Positions 20,688 to 33,800 of a stretch of 64,000 nt of DNA are shown here, piece by piece. Both the position numbers and the translations under genes were made by a program. The first letter of the stretch is position 1. Every line of letters begins with the position of its first letter. The stretch is from Dipteris shenzhenensis (taxonomy: Eukaryota > Polypodiophyta > Polypodiopsida > Gleicheniales), in the NCBI GenBank assembly GCA_047967505.1, contig CM106541.1, one strand, 5' to 3'. Under the pieces are notes generated by a model. The model saw nothing but the letters and a program-made list of their open reading frames with translations. It searched no databases and was not told the DNA's origin.

Positions 20688-21366
20688 TGTTGGAGAATCG
20701 TGGGGAGAGAGATGGAGTGCACACAAGATGACTAAGTGTACACTATAGTGTGTATTGCAATGAAACTGAAATATATACATGTTCACCCCTTAGGGTTAGG
20801 GTTAGAGTTTGTCCCAATGCAACTATCTCTATGGTGCAATTTACACAATTCTCAACAAGTGCAAGATGAACGTCTGCCGAAGGCCAAAACAGCCTATATG
20901 CTCCTTCTTGCTCCTCTTAATGAATGGAAAGCCCTGAGAGTGCAACTCTCTCCTCTACATGGCTGACCAGGCAACGGATATGGCCCAACCACGAGGGGGA
21001 GCAGGCTGACCCAAATGCATGCTGACCTGCCACTTGGTCAACCTCCTACATCATCACTGAGACTGCTGAAGGTGGCCAACTTGCCATATGGCCATGTGCC
21101 ACATCAACTGTGAACTTGACACATGTGCGTGTCAGCAGACGTACAATGCCCTGTCATCGCACCAGGCTGCCACATCAGTAGCTGTAAATGCCATGTTATC
21201 ATGCTGGGCTGCCATGTCAACAGCTGCCTGTTTGTGGCTGAATTGACAGCCCGTAATGCTGTCCATACAGCTGCCTGTCTATAGATGGCTTATCCTCGAT
21301 GCCATTTGGATCCATCCTACCCCTATGGTACTGCTCATGGCTTCTCATCATTTGGGGCCTAACAGG
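20688..21366 (-). repeat. Unrelated LTR with degenerate primer-binding site (minus strand)
   Basis: On the minus strand the segment runs from TGTTAGGCCCC to TTCTCCAACA (679 bp). It is followed at about 20,675-20,687 by TAGTATTAGAGCC, which is the usual TGGTATCAGAGCC with two changes. About 70 bases of leader follow before homology to the Gypsy family begins near 20,600. It does not resemble the Gypsy LTRs or the Copia LTRs elsewhere in the window. Confidence 0.6.
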
Positions 21367-21835
21367 TAAGCATCTAATCTAGGTCATTTGACTCTCAAAT
21401 TCCTGAAATTCTTACTTTTAGCCAAACCACAACCAGCAAAGCATTTTCGGAAGAGACTCATAGGAAGTATTAAGTTTACTGTGACTGTGACCAATTAGGA
21501 AGCTGAAACGTGCTGAGTGATATCGTGTACCCCATGGTCTCCATACATTGAGACAAAAGATCAACAATTTGCTATTTCAGAATCTCACATATTACTCAGA
21601 AATAATGCTTGCAGTCAAGCACCCCAGCTTTTGTACAAATAAAATTCATGTTAAAGGATGGCATAGGAAATCTGTACTAGCATGAGATTTTTCTCAGATC
21701 TCCTTCAAGGAAACAAGCCCCCAAGTAAACTACAGATCCTGAAATAAGATCCTTTACTAAGCCACAATGTCTGACGATGCTTACTAAGTATTCAGATGCG
21801 TTACCTCCAGAATACACATACAGGAAAACTCTTAC
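21367..21835. other. No gene recognised (start of NHX intron 7)
   Basis: This is AT-rich sequence between the end of NHX exon 7 and the LTR at 21,366. I looked on the minus strand for the next NHX exon (HST-type and AELFDLSGIL-type motifs) and did not find it. Confidence 0.5.
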
Positions 21836-24800
21836 CTTCCAAAGTAAAGCTTCTTGATGACAAAGGCACTCAAAAGGCCAACCTGCAAAGCATGGATGAC
21901 TTGACTTCAGAATACTTTTATGAACTCTATAAAAAGCACAATAAAAAATTTAAGTCTCATAAGAAACCGGTTGATTTAAGGAAACTCAAAAGGGAAGACA
22001 ACATTTCATCAATAGATCAGCAAAATAGCACTTACAAGAATGCCCAAAACTGTACTTGAAAGATAGAGATAGAGAAACTCCCCCAGCATCTCTAGGATGC
22101 TCAAGGCATCAACTTCAGTCAAATCAATGTTTTGAACAGCTCGAAAGAGTACGACAGAGGTTGCATCGTTCACCACACCTTCACCAAAGACTAGACTGTA
22201 AAGCAGAGGGGTTTCATCTTGATTAAGAACCTGAAGCAACAAATACAATATTAGTCTCTACAGCAAATGCTCTTCATCTTGATCAAGAACCTGGAGCAAC
22301 AATACTGCTACAAACATAACTGGATGATGCAAGCTTGCAAAGAAAACTGGGGCGACCACCAAGATTCAGAGGAAAATAATATGTACTACAGATGATCAAC
22401 ACATTATGACTTGCCTGCAAAGTGCAGACTGAATCTGTAGCAGAAAATATAACCCCAAGAGCTGCAGCAGAGGAGACAAGTTCAAAAAACATGCAGAAAA
22501 AGCTGCTTCAAACCTTTTTAGACCCATAATAGCAACTCAAAAGTGATAGTATAGTAATGTGGGATACTTTTATTTCCATAAGTCTTACCCATGTAATCTC
22601 TGATTTCTAAACCTTCCAGGTTAAAGAGTGGAAAAATCAGACCACAGCCTGCAATAGGATTCAAGACCATATTAAAAATAATTCAAGAATCTTCTTTCTC
22701 AGCTAAGTTGACTAAATTGTTCCTCGTGAAGACAGCAGGTAAACAAACGCTAAATCAATTTAAAAGAATGACAAAATGAGCTATACAATCATGAAGAGTG
22801 AAGCACACCAAAAGATCTGCTGATTGTATCACTCACCAGCACCAATGATTGCAAAGGAGATGAACACACCAATTACTCCAAAGAGCACTATAGCCACAAA
22901 ATTGCGAAAAAATTGTTTCTTCTTCACTTGGAACCTGAAGATAGAAGGCATAACAATGATGTGTAAGCGCAGAGTCAAATTTCTAAATTTACAAGTGATC
23001 TCCATCATTTTATCCATGCAAAGCTCCTTAAAGCACATTTTTTTTCACGACAGGAAAACTTTTGCTCTCATGCCAACAATGGGATGAAACCGCACTTTGA
23101 GCATGTATCTAGATGAATCCAGGAATGTGCCCAAACTCATCCTCTAAAAACACAAACATAGTGCAGTTTCAATCTCATGATAGTCACTCATAAGGTTGAA
23201 AACCATAAACTCCACAATGCATAGCAGGGACTAGATACTATGGCATCCCCACTGACGTCATGAGCCCCCAACAGTGGGTGTACACCATAGTATAAACAAC
23301 ACTTTGAGCATATGGTAAAGGGCAAACATATGCCTCACGAGTTTTGGCTTGAGGCCATCATGTGTGGTGCAGTACGTATTCTGAATAGGTGCCTTACAAA
23401 GGCTTTGAAGACCATCACTCTATTTCTTCACTTGGAACCTGAAGATAGAAGGCATAACAATGATGTGTAATCGCAGAGTCAAATTTCTAAATTTACAAGT
23501 GATCTCCATCATTTTATCCATGCAAAGCTCCTTAAAGCACATTTTTTTTCACGACAGGAAAACTTTTGCTCTCATGCCAACACTGGGATGAAACCGCACT
23601 TTGAGCATGTATCTAGATGAATCCAGGAATGTGCCCAAACTCATCCTCTAAAAACACAAACATAGTGCAGTTTCAATCTCATGATAGTCACTCATAAGGT
23701 TGAAAACCATAAACTCCACAATGCATAGCAGGGACTAGATACTATGGCATCCCCACTGACGTCATGAGCCCCCAACAGTGGGTGTACACCATAGTATAAA
23801 CAACACTTTGAGCATATGGTGAAGGGCAAACATATGCCTCACGAGTTTTGGCTTGAGGCCATCATGTGTGGTGCAGTACGTATTCTGAATAGGTGCCTTA
23901 CAAAGGCTTTGAAGACCATCACTCTATTTGAGGCCTGCTGTGAACAGTGATAGAAGGCCTAATGTTGACTATCTCAGGACTTTGGTGGCCTTGATAACGT
24001 TCATGTGCCTCCACAGATGAGAGGCCAACTAGATGGCAAGGCTGTCAAATGCATATTTGTGGGTTATAGCAGTGGCAGCAAAGGGTAATGTCTATTTGAT
24101 CCATGCAATCAGGAAATTAGCCTCAAAATAAGCCCATTGCAAACCAATGGGTGGAGGAAACAGTACAGAAAGAGAGAAGAGCCATGGAACAAGCTAGAAC
24201 AGTTCCACGTTGGCTGATTCGTACTTTGCATCAGAGTAAGCTCTCAGCTCCTCTACCCAGTAGGACAGCAGATGTGGGCAGCACATGATGCAGATGAACC
24301 ACCTTCGTTTGAAGAATCTCAAGAAGATGAATGTTGGTGTAACTGCCACCTGGCAAGAAGTGGTGAGAGGGCACTTCATGATCTCAAACAAGCTCCCGAA
24401 GCTTGGTATAAGAAGATACAAGCAAGAAGCAAGATGACACAAGATGGCCAGCAGAATAAACTCCTTATAAAGCAGTGTATTAGTAGGAGAAAGACGAATG
24501 CTAGAAGCGATGGCACCTGGAGCCAAGAGGAGAATGCACAACAAACATCGAGAGAAATACTTGTGTGTGTTGTAAAGTACAAACTAAGAGCACCTTCTGT
24601 GCTGAAGAGGATCATGGTGTTCTACTTGTGTTCACTCTGCATGTGGATGACATGCTGCTGACTGGGAATAACAGGATGCCATCTCAGCTTCCAAAGCTAA
24701 TTTACAACAGCCATTTTGATTTCAGATCTGGGTCTTTTAGCCTATGACTTCGGCATACAGCTTGTGCAATCAGATGAAGGCATAGTGTTGCTTCAGTCCA

Positions 24801-27800
24801 AGCGCATACGTTTGGTTTTCAGAATTGCAAGCCCACTTCTACTTGTATGGAACCAGGGCTGAGGTTGAGTATTTATAGGAGCTACTCCTGAAAATTTTGG
24901 ATCTTTGTACAATGATCAGCCATGCTATCACCTTCATGCATCTCCACATTCTCAAGCTCCTTCTTGAGAAAAGCGACTCTTGCTTCATTCTTGACATCAT
25001 ACATGGTCTCAAGAATCTCCCATCCACACTGCCAAGTCTTGCATGAACGGATGTGAGGAATGGAATCCCACCTCCTTTGATCTCGTGTGGGTCCTGCACT
25101 TTGCTGTCCAATAGCTTGCTGCTGTCCATCTCTAACAAGTGCCACAGGTGCAACATCTACAGGACGAAGCTCATTCCTGTCACGATCTGTGACGTATTCC
25201 TTTCTCTATTTCTAGACTTATGGATGGTTTGATGAATGGACACTTGTGGAAGGCCATAAGTTTGATGAATGGACACTTGTGGAAGGGTATGCCCTTTCGA
25301 CCGGACACTTGCCCTTTTCGACGGGACACTTGCCCTTTCGACGGGACACTTCCTAATGAGGCATAACCCTTCACAAGAGACACTCTATTGAAGAGACATT
25401 CCTATTGTAATGAACCCTCTCATCAAGGATCACACCCTTCACAAGGGGTACACACCTCTTCATGCACATACCCTTTGGAGTACACACCTTTTCATGTGTG
25501 ACTCTTCACTCTCTATATAAGAGAGGCCCAATTGTATGGATGACATTACATCCACCCTACAGACATTCAAGCAATACAATTATTCCTTGTTCTCTGCTAT
25601 CTCAGTCTCCTTTCTGTTCCTTAGCACATTTCTAAATATAGTAAATCTAGGATTTCTTACAGTGGTATCAGAGCATAATTCACTCCTGCCTGTAGGAAAT
25701 GCCCCCCCACCTTCTAGCGCCGATCTGATACATCTTTTCCGCTAGAAGGACATCCGTTGCATAGTGTGCATGGAAGAGATGGAGAGGATGAGCGTAAAAA
25801 TTTTAAGCGCCAACCCTGCCTAAAGTCATCTATGGCCTCTCCATCTCCCTCACATCACAAGTTGATGTGAATGGACACGACAAAAAACGTGTCCTTTCAG
25901 GTGCTTGGGCTGTCCCAAAACCAAGGGACGCACCTTTTCCACCATGGGACACACCTTTTGATAACGAGTCTCGACTCCTCACTCAAGGGACACATCCCAT
26001 CGTGGACAAAAGGACATACCTATTCATGTAGGGACCCCCCTTTTAAAAACAGGGACACACCCCTATTCCAAGGGTCACACCCCTTCGAATAGGCACACCT
26101 TTTAGGCCCCAAGTACCTACAAAAAGAGTACCTAGAGGGGTAAAAGGGAAAAAAATAAACCCATCCCCTATCCTTAGGTTTACCCTAGCTACCTAGGGTT
26201 AACTAAACCCCCAATTTAATTTTTGGGGCAGCTAACCACCTAGGCAGCCTCAACGAAAAGTCACCAGCCCTTCTTTTCTATCCCGTATGGCCTGGACCGT
26301 ACGGAATTCCTGACAGCCTACGCCGTACCATCCGCCAGCCTGCAAGTACAGCTTGCGCAGCCAGCCGTTGCCCTCGCCGTACAAGTCCTGCGCAGCCCTG
26401 CAGCCAGCCTTGCCCTTGCCGTACAGCCAGCCTGCGCTGTCCTGCCCACAGCCCTGAGCCATTCTGCACGACCAGCCCTGCACACATCATTGGCCTCGCC
26501 AGCCCCCCCGCCTCCTATGCAGTCCTTGCCAGCCCTGGGAAAATGCTACGAGCTTCACCATCGATAGCCTGCAGCCCCCCCTTGTTTCGCCACCTTTGCC
26601 CTGCGAAATCAGCACCAGTTGCAGCTCCTCGCGCGATGAAGACAGCCTGTTGACAGCCCGGACCAGACAAGTATCGATCGCTCCTCGCAAAACACTGCAA
26701 CATGGATCTCCGGATAGCGATTTGCAGCCTTCTTCTACGCAACAACTTGGTAGATTAAATTATTGCCAGGTGGAGTCTTTCCAATCTGCTTTTAAGGATT
26801 CTCTTTAACAAATTACAGCAAATGAAATAATCCTCATTAAAGCATAATAATTCACCCGGCATTTCAAGGACACCTCAGGCATCAGCTACCACACAATATC
26901 GTGTTCAAATTGCACAGCCAGCCCATTTCGGAGCTTTTGCATCTTGGGTCTTCTGTGTCACGTGCCCTCCTAGTGACTTGGACCACATCCTCTACCTTCT
27001 GCGTGAAGCACCTCAGTTACATTACTTCCTCAGCACAGTACAGGTTGTGTTCCATGAGACACGAAGATATCCTGAACCTCATATTCCTCAAGAGTTTGCT
27101 GTCCATTTTTGGAGAGAATTTTACCCCTCACCTTCGGCATCTCCCGGGTACTCTCCACCTCCTTCAGCTCCCAGATATCCTCCTCTACAGGTTGTACCTT
27201 CTCCAAGTCAGTATTTACACTCTTAAGGCACTCCCTCTCCTGGATATCCTCCACTTCTGACAGCAGCTCCTTATCCCTTCTCAGATCCGTGGACTCTGCT
27301 ACCTACCCCTGTCCTCTCACGAGCAGTAACACCACTTTCGGCATCTCAGGTGTTACCTCAGTCAGAACCTCCTTTACCAGATTTCCATGGGTGGTTCCAT
27401 CCTGCCTCGCCTGCCCCCTCCAGCATGAGCAACCTCAGGGAGCAGCCCGAATCTTCTTCCAAGAATGGTACAAACTAGAGCGCAAGTTCGCGTTTTTCTG
27501 ACAGGGATCTCCGATATGTCGCAACGCTCGCGTGAAGCCTCTCCAAAGATCAAAGAATCAAGTCCAAAAAAGACCCCTGAAGTCAACCTACAAGGCGAAT
27601 CACTATTGCAACTTCAAATATCCCAGCTTCAGGACAGCATCTCCGACTTGGTCCAGAAAGTTCAACAACTTCAAGATTCTCGAAGTACCGCACATACAGA
27701 GGTTGACATGACGCAACCAGACGACTATGCGGATTCATTCCCACCAGAGGTAGAAAACACTGAACTACGTGCCCTCTACCGTTTACTTCAAGCTTCCAAA

Positions 27801-30800
27801 ACTAAAAGACTTGACATCAAACTTCCGGAAGCCTACACTGGTCAACGCAATCGCCGAACAGTTGACCAATGGCTCGCAAAAATGCGCATGTATTTTGATA
27901 CTGTTGACCTCACTGAAGGCAAAAAGATCGCCTTGGCAGCCTCCCTCCTCAAGGATACAGCTTTTCTATGGTGGCAAAGACGCTTAAAGGACAGCAAAAG
28001 TGTGTTAACATGGGAACGTTTTGAACACGTGCTCCGTAAGCAGTTTATACCTGCCAATGCGGACTTCCAAGCACGTTCAAAACTCTGACAGTTGGAGCAA
28101 ACGGGTTCCTTGTCTTCCTACATCTCTCAGTTCACCACTTTGGTGCTGGAGATTGATGGGTTAACTGAGGATGATCGCCTTCATGCTTTCATCTCAGGCC
28201 TAAATCCCTCGTTACTCTTATTCACGCCAAGCCACGGGAGCATGAGTCAATTAGAAAGACATGTGTTCAGGAAAACTTAGGACTTGTAAACAAATTCAGA
28301 GCATTGCACGGGCCAATCCTCATAATCAGCTGATAATCTATGGATCGATGTGCAGGCATCGATGCGGGCTCCAAAGGTAAAGGCAGGTAGAAAACATATA
28401 CCCTTGTAAGACTAGAAGATATCCAACAGCCTACACTTACAAGTTAAACAAAGTTACATGGATGCACACCAATCCAGACTTGATTTGCTTAACCCACCGA
28501 TCGTTCTTTCTCAAGGGAATGATGAGAAATAGCAGCTATAGGCAAGCGACACATACTCGTCCTTGATGTGAGTTTGGCACGCATGGTGTTGCACTTGCTT
28601 CTGCGCGAGGACATGGACGTGGATGTGGACGACACTCTAATAACCTGACATATTGGCATCAAGGTGCAAGTGATGACCAAGAAGAGGATAAGAGGATTTG
28701 CTAGAGCATGAACTTGAGTCACTAACATGGGAGGAAACATAGCTAATGGATGTATTTTGGCACACCCTCGCTGGTGATACCGACCATATGCTACTAGCTA
28801 GTTGCTCCAGTAGGTAGTAGCTGTTGCAGTTTTATGATTTCTCAGGAGACATTGGTCATGAGTCACCACTCTACTTATAATTTTGATTTGGCTATATCTA
28901 TGTTGTCACGATCTGTGATGTATTCCTTTCTCTTTCTAGACTTATGGATGGTTTAATGAATGGACACTTGTGGAAAGGTATGACCTTTCGACGGGACACT
29001 TGCCCTTTCGACGGGACACTCCCTAATGAGGCATAACCCTTCACAAGAGACATTCTAATGAAGAGACATTCCTATTGTAATGTACCCTCTCATCAAGGGT
29101 CACACCCTTCACAAGGGGTACACACCTCTTCATGCACATACCCTTTGGAGTTCACACCTTTTCATGTGTGACTCTTCACTCTCTATATAAGAGAGGCCAA
29201 ATTGTATGGATGACAAACACATCCACCCTACAGACATTCAAGCAATATCATTATTCCTTTGCTCTCTGCTATCTCAATCTCTTTTCTGTTCCTTAGCACA
29301 GTTCTAAATATAGTAAATCTAGGATTTCTTACAGTGGTATCAGAGCAAAATTCGCTCCTGCCTGTAGGAAATGCCCCCCACCTTCTAGCGCTGATCTGAT
29401 ACATTTTTGCCGCTAGAAGGACACCCGTGCACATAGTGCATGGAAGAGATGGAGAGGATGAGCGTAAAATTGTAAACGCCTAAAGTCATCCTGGCCTCTC
29501 CATCTCCCTCACATCACAAGTTGATGTGAATGGACACGACCAAAATCGTGTCCTTTAAGGTGCTTGGGCTGTCCCAAAACCAAGGGACACGCCTTTTCCA
29601 CCATGGGACACACCTTTTGGTGACGAGTCTCGACTCCTCACTTATGGGACATACCCCATCGTGGGCAAAGGGACATACCTACCTATTCATGCAGGGTCGC
29701 ACCCCTTTTAACAATAGGGACATATCCCCTCATGAACAGGTGCACCTATTCCAAGGGTCACACCCCTTCGAATAGGCACACCTCCTAGGCCCAAGTACCT
29801 ACAAAAAGGGTACCTAGAGGGGTAAAAAGGGACAAAAATTAAACCCATTCCCTACCCCTAGGTTTACCCTAACTACCCTAGGGTTAACTAAACCCCCAAA
29901 TTAATTTGGGGCAAATAACCCTTTTGGCAGCCCAACGAATCGTCGCAACATTCAGCCCAAAAAAAAAAAAAAAAACGCAACGTACGAGTTCCTGGACAGC
30001 AGCCTGCGCAAAGCCTACGTCAGCCGTACGGCCGTACCCTCCTGCGCCATTTCGCGCCTCTTCACAGCCAGCCGTACGCTGCGCAATCAGCCGTACTCCC
30101 CTGCCGTACATTTCGTACGATTTTTGCTGCCTGCGCAGGCAGTCCGTACAGGCCGTACAGCCTGCCGTACAGGCCGTACAGCCTGGCCCGTACACACTGT
30201 ATGGACAGTACAGATCATTCAGCCCACGCTGCCCGGCCCTCTTTCGACATTTGCGCTACCAGCCAGCCCTTGCCTCGCGATGATCGCTGACAGTCCACTC
30301 CTTATTTGCAGCCCTGCATACCAGCTTTCCTGACAGTCTGCTGCACTCTCCTTGTTTCGCCATTTACACCCTGCCAATTCAGCACCAGTTGCCACATTCT
30401 CGCAATGAAGACAGCCCGTTGACAGCCCGGACCAGACCAGCCTCGAGCACTCCTCGCAAAACACTGCAACATGGACCTCCGGACAACGATTTGCAGCCTT
30501 CTTCTACGCAATCACTTGGCAGATTAAAGTATTGCCAGGTGGAGTCTTTCCAATCTGCTTTTTCAGGATTCTTTTTAACAAATTACAGCAAATGAAAGAA
30601 TCCACATTAAAGCATGGAAACCCCTGGTAATTCACCCGGCCATTCAAGGACACCTCAGGCACCTGCTACTACACAATATCGTGTTCAAATTGCACAGCCA
30701 GCCCATTTTGGAGCCTTTGCATCTTGGGTCTTCTGTGTCACGTGCCCTCCGAGTGACTTGGATCACATCCTCTACCTTCTGCGTGAGGCACCTCAATTAC

Positions 30801-33800
30801 ATTATTTCCTCAGCACAGTACACGTTGTGTTCCACGAGACACGAAGATATCCGGAACACGATATTCCTCAGGAGTTTGCTGTTCATTTTTGGAGAGAGTT
30901 CTACCCTTCACCTTCGGCATCCCCAGGGTACTCTCCACCTCCTTCAGCTCCCCGATATCCTCCTCTACAGGGTGTACCTTCTCCCAGTCAGTATTTACAT
31001 CCTGAAGGCACTCCCTCTCTTGGATATCCTCCTCTTCCGACAGCAGCTCCTTATCCTTTTTCAGATCCGTGGACTCTGCTACCTACCCCTGTCTTATCAC
31101 GAGCAGTAACACCTTTTTCAGAATCTCCAGTGTTACCTCCGACAGGACCTCCCTTACCAGATTTCCACGGGTGGTTCCATCCTGCCTCGCCTGCCCCCTC
31201 CAATATGAGCAACCTCAGGGAGCAGCCCGAATCCTCTTTCAGGGATGGTCCAAACTAGAGCGCAAGTTCGCGCTTTTCTTACAGGGATTTCCGACATGTC
31301 GCACCGCTCGCGTGAAGCCTCTCCCGAGATTAAAGAATCAAGTCCCAAAAAGACCCCTGAAGGCAACACCCAAAGTGAATCTCTATTGCAACTTCAAATA
31401 TCTCAGCTTCAGGACAGCATCTCCGACCTGGTTCAAAAAGTTCAACAACTCCAAGATTCTCGAAGTCCAGCACATACAGGGGACGACGTGACACAACCCG
31501 ACGACGATGCGGACTCTTTCCCCCCCGAGGTAGAAAATACTGAACTGCATACTCTCTACCGATTACTTCAAGCTTCCAAAACAAAACGACTTGACGTCAA
31601 ACTTCCGGAAGCCTACACTGGTCAACGCAATCGCCGAACTGTTGACCAATGGCTCGCCAAAATGCGCATGTATTTTGACACTGTTGACCTCACGGAAGGC
31701 AAAAAGATCGCCTTGGCAGCCTCCCTCCTAAAGGATACAGCATTTCTATGGTGGCAAAGACGCTTAAAGGACGGAAAAAGTGTGTTAACGTGGGAACGTT
31801 TTGAACACGTGCTCCGTAAGCAGTTTGTACCTGCCAATGCGGACTTCCAAGCACGATCAAAACTTCGACAGTTGGAGCAAACGGGTTCCCTGTCTTCTTA
31901 TATCTCTCAGTTCACCACATTGGTGCTAGAGATTGATGGTTTAACTGAGGATGATCGCCTTCATGCTTTCATCTCAGGCCTACAACCCTCGTTACGCATT
32001 GATGTTCTTAAAGCCAATATCACCACCACAGATGGCGCTATTGCTTACGCAGAGCGCATTACAGATTTCCTCAACACAGGGAAGCAGAGTGCTACTCGCA
32101 CACAGAACTCTCCTATGGCCAAAGGTGCTCGCCCTCAAGAAAACACCAAGTTTCGCAAAAACTTCGGTAATCAAGGTCAGCGACAGTCTCAAGATCCCCA
32201 GAAACCTCAGAAATCATTTGCTGGATTCCAACAGAAGCACTCCCCCAAGGATCGTGTTTCTTCTTCTTCACAAAGTCATTACCGACAGCCCCAACATAAA
32301 GGTGCGGCCACTGACAAGAAGAACAACTCCAGCTCAAAAGGACTTTGTACCATCTGTACAGGCGACCATAGATGGTTCGATTGTCCCAAGCGACCAAAGC
32401 AAAATTCTAATATGGAACCTAGCACTTCCCCAAAAGAAGATGCTACCTCAGCACAAGACAAGAAAGGCAAAGCTGTTCGAATGGCGAATACCATCCACCT
32501 GAGCCTTGCCAGCAACCCCGAACCTTCCCTGGCCACTCAAGTACTTTGTGTTCAAGGATCGATTCGTGGAACAACGGCCACCATCCTCATCGACAGTGGC
32601 TGTTCTCATAATTTCCTAGCCAGTTCTGTGGTCGATAAACTTCGGTTGACCACCAGTCCTAGTCTCATGGACTATCAGATTGAACTCGCAAATGGAACAA
32701 CTTTCTTGTGCAACACCAGGATTAAAAACTTGTCTTTTCGCATCCAACATTATACGGACAAGTTGAACTTCGACATCATGCCTCTTTCTCGGTACGATGT
32801 CATACTCGGACAACAATGGCTCTACGACTATGATCCATCAATCAGTTTTCGCAGCCATACTATCCAGTTTGTCCACCAGGGAAAACTTATTGAGCTAACT
32901 GGTTCTAGGGATTCTCCTTCAACCCCAGTTGCCTCTGCCCTACAAGTAAAGAAGTGGGTTCGTAAACGCCAAGCAAAGACTTCACTTCTGTTGGTTACAG
33001 CAGTAGAGGAGACACCAGCAAAGGATCCTCCTGAATACCTCAGCCAACCTTTTTTCCAACCTTACCTGGATCTTTTTCCACAGGAATTGCCAAAGCAGTT
33101 ACCACCTCGACGACCAGTGGATCACCCAATCGAACTTATTCCAGGCAGTAATCCACCGTCGAAACCTCCTTATCGGGTTTCTCACACTCAAAATGAAGAA
33201 ATCCAAAGACAGGTCACCGAGCTACTCGACAAAGGTCACATTCGGCCCAGTCGCAGCCCTTTCGGATCTCCTGTACTACTTGTGGAAAAAAAGAACAAGT
33301 CTATGCGCCTCTGCATCGACTACCGAGCCCTCAACAAGCTCACTATCAAAAACAAGTATCCATTGCCTCGCATTGATGACCTTTTCGATCAACTTCTACA
33401 TGCAACACAATTCTCCAAGATTGATCTTCGTTCCGGTTATCATCAAATTCGTATACGAGAAGGCGATGAGTACAAGACAGCTTTTCGAACAAAGTATGGA
33501 CACTATGAATGTTTGGTCATGCCTTTTGGGTTAAACAATGCCCCGGCCACATTCATGACATTAATGAACGACATCTTCAGGCCTTTCCTCGATAAGTTCG
33601 TCATCGTTTACCTCGATGACATCCTTGTTTTCAGCAGATCCCTACATGAGCACAAACAACATCTTCACCAAGTTTTTGAAGTTCTCCGCGCAAATTCTCT
33701 CTACATCAACATTGAGAAGAGTGAGTTCTTCAAGACCCAACTTGAATATTTGGGACATGTTATTTCTGCTCAAGGTATCTCTGTGGATCCCAAGAAGGTC

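Larger units (their letters stand above)
25178..28217 (+). mobile_element. Gypsy chromovirus copy 2, 3'-truncated
   Basis: The 5' LTR is 25,178-25,661 (484 bp, lengthened by repeats of a GGACACTTG-type unit). The primer-binding site TGGTATCAGAGC follows at 25,663-25,674. The leader, ORF0 and the first part of gag follow collinearly with the full-length copy. Homology ends at about 28,217, inside gag, with no pol and no 3' LTR. Confidence 0.85.

Noticed and set aside
20788-20815. TTAGGG-like repeats (CTTAGGGTTAGGGTTAGAG)
   Set aside because: Only two or three units inside an LTR; too short for an interstitial telomere tract.
21796-22059. An 87-codon + strand frame (MRYLQNTHTGKLL...) near NHX
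   Set aside because: It is antisense to NHX exon 7 and intron 6. The minus-strand exon has family motifs and splice sites; the + frame has no recognisable domain.
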